Source: Acidobacteriota bacterium
Lineage (GTDB): Bacteria; Acidobacteriota; Terriglobia; Bryobacterales; Bryobacteraceae
Reading direction: 5' to 3'
DNA length: 64,000 nucleotides
Assembly (NCBI GenBank): GCA_026394015.1
Contig: JAPKZA010000273.1
Span: forward strand, 26,325 to 90,324
Shown in pieces: positions 61,116 to 64,000 of the stretch. Under the pieces are notes generated by a model that made no database searches, had not been told where the DNA came from, and saw only the letters and a list, made by a program, of their open reading frames with translations. The translations under genes were made by a program, and so were the position numbers. Positions within the stretch are counted from its first letter, which is position 1. The number at the start of each line of letters is the position of its first letter.

Positions 61116-61681
61116 CACCGCTTCTCCATATGCTGCGCCAGAAGCTTGCGGAACAAACCCAACGGATCTGGATGGCCGCCCTGCAGCCAAGCCAGCAGCG
61201 CAAAATAGTAGAACGAAAAGAAGGCCGCCCCAAACAACGCCGCCGCCGCCGCGCTCGATCCCAGTGCCGCCCGGTGCAACCCCGCCACATGCTGATGCAC
61301 CTCCGCCACCTGCGCCGCAAACCGCTCGCTCCACGGCGGCCCCGCGAACAAAGATTCCCGCAACAACGCCCGCGACAGCGTCGGCCGCTTGGCATAAAAG
61401 CCAAAGAAGGTCTCCGCAATCTTCACTAAGTCCCGCTCCAGCGATCGCCCCCGCGCCGTCGCCCGCGCCGCCGCCCACGTCCGCTCCAAGTCATCGAACA
61501 AAGCCGCATGCAACAAGTCCTGCTTATCCCGAAAGTGCGCCAACACTGCCCCCGTCGATACCCCAGCCATCCGCGCCACCTCCCTCAGGTTCGTCGCCTC
61601 ATATCCAGCCGTCTCGAGCGATTCCCGCGCCGCATCCAGAATCCTCACCCGCGTCGCTGCCTTCTGTGTTGCCCGTGTCAT
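61115..61681 (-). CDS. TetR-family transcriptional regulator
   Basis: About 188 residues. The HTH is typical: RVRILDAARESLETAGYEA, then VARMAGVSTGAVLAHFRDKQDLLHAALFDD. The C-terminal ligand domain is Ala-rich and helical. Three starts are possible (TTG 61699, ATG 61693, ATG 61681); 61681 is preferred because the first two lie inside the inverted-repeat operator. It probably represses itself and the coupled hydrolase gene downstream, which is broken. Confidence 0.9.
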   Translation of the reverse strand: MTRATQKAATRVRILDAARESLETAGYEATNLREVARMAGVSTGAVLAHFRDKQDLLHAALFDDLERTWAAARATARGRSLERDLVKIAETFFGFYAKRPTLSRALLRESLFAGPPWSERFAAQVAEVHQHVAGLHRAALGSSAAAAALFGAAFFSFYYFALLAWLQGGHPDPLGLFRKLLAQHMEKR

Positions 61682-61684
61682 TTC

Positions 61685-61713
61685 AGATAACATGTTCAAC
61701 GAACAGGTTATCT
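61685..61713. promoter_or_regulatory. TetR-type inverted-repeat operator
   Basis: AGATAACATGTTC (61685-61697) and GAACAGGTTATCT (61701-61713) are inverted repeats matching at 12 of 13 positions around a 3-nt spacer. The site lies between the TetR gene and the divergent membrane-protein gene, 26 nt before the latter's GTG, so it may control both directions. Confidence 0.72.
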
Positions 61714-61738
61714 AGCTTCGACATGGGATAGTGACGAA

Positions 61739-63463
61739 GTGAACCGTCGCGCTCTTCCCTGGGCTTACGCGATCGCCATCCTCTGGCTTAACCTCTATCT
61801 CGTCCGCCAGATCTTCGCCATCGATTTCTCCGCCCAACCCCAATCCATGCACGGCTACTGGCTGGCCATTGCCCACCTGGCCGACGACCATTGGTGGTCG
61901 CCCCACTGGTGGCCCTACTGGTACGGAGGCATGCCCTTCGAACTGACGTACGCCCCGCTCGTCCCCTGGCTCGCCCGCCATCTCGGCCTCTACGTCGTCA
62001 TGGGCCTCGGCCTCGCCTTCGGCCCGCTGGCGCTCTTCTGGTTCGCGTGGCGCCTCACCGAAAAGCCCGGCTGGAGCTTTATCGCCGCCCTGGTCTACTC
62101 CCTCACCGCTCCCACCGAACTCCTCCTTCCCGATGGCGCCTTCGCCTGGGCCCACCTCGCCGATGCGCGCCGCCTCTATCTCCACTTCGTCTGGGATGAG
62201 GCCCCGCACTACCTCGCCCTCAGCCTCCTCCTCCTCGGCTGGCGCTGGTGGGCCATCGCCTTGGCCGCGCTCGCCAGCGCCTTCGGCGTCACTGGAGCCG
62301 CCATCCTGGGCCTCTGCTGGACCATCGTATCCGGCCAATGGAAGAAGGTCGCCGTCGCTGGCCTACTCGGCTATCTCATCGTGTGCCCCTTCTATCCGCC
62401 CTCGCTCTTCCGCATCCTCAGTGCCAACGCCGCTCTCTACCCGGAGAGCGCCTGGACCGCCCAATCCTGGTGGGGGCTCGCCGCCGTCGCTGCGCTCATC
62501 GCCCTACTCGCCCTAACCACCCGCCGCCTACCCAACTACTATCGCCTCTTCCTGATCCTCGCCGCCGTCTTCGCCGCGATTCCATGGCTCGAGGTCCGCT
62601 GGGGCATTCACTTTCTCCAACAGCCTCTTCGCTACAAGATCGAGCTCGAGTTCGCCCTCGTTCTCCTCGCCGTCTTCTCCGTCGCCTTCCTCGCCGACCG
62701 CGCCCCCGTATGGCTTCGGATCGCTCTCGCTCTCGCCGTACTCTGGCCCGCCACCCATCAGATCGTCCACCTACGCCGGTTCTCCAAGGACGTCGTCCAC
62801 AGCTCCAATCCGACCACCACCATCGAATACCGCGCCGCCCGCTGGATGCAACAGGACATCCCCGACAAAATCGTCTTCGCCCCCGGCTCCATCGCCCAAT
62901 GGATGAACGCCTTCTCATCCGTCCATCAGTACACCGGCGGCTCCTACCCCACCGCCCCCACCACCATGCAGCAAACGCTCATGAATAGCGTCTTCGCCGA
63001 AACCAACCCCGACCGCGCCGTCGCGATGCTCCAACAGGTCGGCGTCGAAGCCCTCGTGGTCTCCGGTAAAGCCAGCCCCGAATTCTGGAAGCCCTACGCC
63101 AAGCCAACCCAATTCGCCGACCGCCTCACCGTGCTCTGGGAAGAACAGGACACCCGCATCTACGCCGTCCCCCGCGGCCCCACCGTCCCCCTAACTTGGC
63201 AAGATAATAACCACGTCTACGCCGCCGGACCCGGCACCGCGCCCATCAACTGGCACCCCGGTTGGCGGGCCTTCAACGCCAACGGCCAACCCTCGCCCCT
63301 AACGAAGGACCCCCAAGGCCAAATCGTTACCGCGGAACCCGTCCTCCTCGTCTACGACGGAGGAACCGAGGCCAAGCTCTGCCGCCTCATTAGCGTTCTC
63401 ACGCTCCTCGGCTGCCTCGCTTGGCCCTTACGTCGTCGCCGACGTTTACCAGTCGATCACTGA
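61739..63463 (+). CDS. Polytopic membrane protein of unknown function
   Basis: The 574-residue protein starts at GTG 61739 and has roughly ten hydrophobic segments in its first 360 residues, then an extracytoplasmic domain of about 190 residues and a final hydrophobic segment near the C terminus (LISVLTLLGCLAWPL). Early features (FAIDFSAQPQSMHGYW, YWYGGMPFELTYAPLVPWLA) resemble 6-TM glycosyltransferase-like or YfhO-like integral membrane proteins, in which an acidic first loop precedes a G-x-P-F segment. This is a weak similarity by eye. It is divergent from the TetR gene and may share its operator. Confidence 0.7.
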   Translation: MNRRALPWAYAIAILWLNLYLVRQIFAIDFSAQPQSMHGYWLAIAHLADDHWWSPHWWPYWYGGMPFELTYAPLVPWLARHLGLYVVMGLGLAFGPLALFWFAWRLTEKPGWSFIAALVYSLTAPTELLLPDGAFAWAHLADARRLYLHFVWDEAPHYLALSLLLLGWRWWAIALAALASAFGVTGAAILGLCWTIVSGQWKKVAVAGLLGYLIVCPFYPPSLFRILSANAALYPESAWTAQSWWGLAAVAALIALLALTTRRLPNYYRLFLILAAVFAAIPWLEVRWGIHFLQQPLRYKIELEFALVLLAVFSVAFLADRAPVWLRIALALAVLWPATHQIVHLRRFSKDVVHSSNPTTTIEYRAARWMQQDIPDKIVFAPGSIAQWMNAFSSVHQYTGGSYPTAPTTMQQTLMNSVFAETNPDRAVAMLQQVGVEALVVSGKASPEFWKPYAKPTQFADRLTVLWEEQDTRIYAVPRGPTVPLTWQDNNHVYAAGPGTAPINWHPGWRAFNANGQPSPLTKDPQGQIVTAEPVLLVYDGGTEAKLCRLISVLTLLGCLAWPLRRRRRLPVDH

Positions 63464-64000
63464 CCCATCGTCCGTGTCGTACTGCGTCAAGTACGGCCTC
63501 GGCTCGCCCACCTGCGCCCGCAGCTTATCTTCGTCAATCGTGATTCCTAACCCCGGATCCGTCAACAACGGCCGATACCCGTTCACCACCGGCGGCAGCG
63601 GCTTCTTCAGCAGATCCAAATACTCGTTGTCCCCCCGCTCCTGAATCAGGAAGTTCGGGATCGAAGCAGCGAGTTGCAAGCTGGCTGCCAAAGAACAAGG
63701 CCCCTGCGGATTATGCGGTGCCATCGGCGTGTAATAAGCCTCCGCCATCCCCGCAATAATCTTCAGCTCGGTGATCCCTCCGGCGTAGCAAATATCCGGC
63801 TGCAGAATCATCGCCGCCCGTTTCTCCAGGATCTCTTTAAAGCCCCACTTCGTGAAGATGCGCTCGCCCGTCGCCAGCGGAATATGCGTTTTCTTCGCTA
63901 GCTCCGCCATGATGTCCACGTTCAGCGCCTGCACCACCTCTTCGTAGAACCATGGGAAGTACGGCTCCAGCGCCTTCATCAAAACGATCGCCGTCGGCGG
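63446..64000 (-). CDS. Galactonate dehydratase-like enolase-superfamily protein (5' end outside window)
   Basis: The frame is open to the window edge; about 185 C-terminal residues are present. Signatures are WFYEEVVQALN, ATGERIFTKWGFKEIL, ILQPDICYAGGITELKIIAGMAEAY and the catalytic His region MAPHNPQGPCSLAASLQLAA, then LTDPGLGITIDE near the end. This matches the DgoD branch (D-galactonate to 2-keto-3-deoxygalactonate). It converges on the membrane-protein gene with an 18-bp overlap. A leader cannot be assessed. Confidence 0.88.
   Translation of the reverse strand, partial: PPTAIVLMKALEPYFPWFYEEVVQALNVDIMAELAKKTHIPLATGERIFTKWGFKEILEKRAAMILQPDICYAGGITELKIIAGMAEAYYTPMAPHNPQGPCSLAASLQLAASIPNFLIQERGDNEYLDLLKKPLPPVVNGYRPLLTDPGLGITIDEDKLRAQVGEPRPYLTQYDTDDGSVIDW

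Noticed and set aside
60213..61478. 421-codon minus-strand frame through the hydrolase and TetR region
   Set aside because: Only its middle part is hydrolase-like; the rest overlaps TetR in another frame and is low-complexity. It is the product of the duplication frameshift.

Overview
The window looks like a chromosomal fragment of an Acidobacteriota bacterium of the Solibacteres/Bryobacterales type. Markers seen directly are a PadR regulator coupled to an ADOP-type MacB/FtsX permease, an Oar-like TonB-dependent receptor with an N-terminal carboxypeptidase-regulatory domain, a secreted protein with the Solibacter-type C-terminal domain (TIGR03437 style), a PEP-CTERM protein, and several sugar-acid dehydratases with twin-arginine-like leaders. 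DNA is GC-rich. Many genes have a TANNNT box 6-9 nt before the start codon and no Shine-Dalgarno, which suggests frequent leaderless mRNAs.

Layout. 1-9.4 kb: ADOP permease and PadR (with a palindromic operator), an SDR dehydrogenase, an acetamidase-like protein, a ROK kinase-deoC-MOSC operon, tatA-tatC, a small basic protein and a methyltransferase. 9.5-13.3 kb: tRNA-Ala(CGC), dcd, a hybrid histidine kinase and an exported NHL-repeat protein. 13.3-20.6 kb (minus strand): TonB receptor, small secreted protein and ManD-like enolase operon, then a GT2-flavoprotein pair. 20.6-21.2 kb is an intergenic stretch of about 650 bp, close to a change in strand composition (G-rich to C-rich on the + strand). 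21.2-29.4 kb: a NYN-LOTUS RNA-binding protein and a probable organophosphonate locus (RidA, PhnZ/TmpB-like HD oxygenase, exported phosphodiesterase-like protein, OPA-family antiporter, HpnW-like FAD oxidoreductase, a phosphonatase phnX interrupted by an amber codon, an isochorismatase-like protein), followed by an L-rhamnonate dehydratase-like gene.

29.4-33.8 kb: CPBP and EamA membrane proteins (the latter apparently starting at ATC), tag glycosylase, MsrB and MsrA, DUF4397 protein. 33.9-35.1 kb: a zinc-type regulon (SmtB/ArsR repressor, His-rich repeat protein, Fur/Zur) with a 12-2-12 operator. 35.1-44.8 kb: a surface-polysaccharide cluster (gmd, fcl, a pyruvyltransferase-GT9-coiled-coil fusion with 147-bp repeats and a frameshift, two glycosyltransferase genes). 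44.8-54.5 kb: Solibacter-type secreted protein, unknown protein, lpxB, a catalytically dead M1-like peptidase with TPRs, trxB, a PEP-CTERM protein and feoAB. 54.6-64 kb: a second GT2-gmd pair, a Tat-type enolase, a cytochrome-c-like protein lacking its heme histidine, a peptidoglycan-binding/C39-like cysteine-peptidase candidate, a TetR plus an alpha/beta hydrolase broken by a 10-bp duplication, a polytopic membrane protein and a partial galactonate dehydratase-like gene.

Functionally the strongest themes are aminophosphonate scavenging, GDP-deoxyhexose-based envelope polysaccharide synthesis, sugar-acid catabolism by exported enolases, and metal handling. Several genes carry visible lesions (nonsense codon, deletion in repeats, tandem duplication, lost start codon, lost catalytic residues), so either decay or assembly error must be considered case by case.
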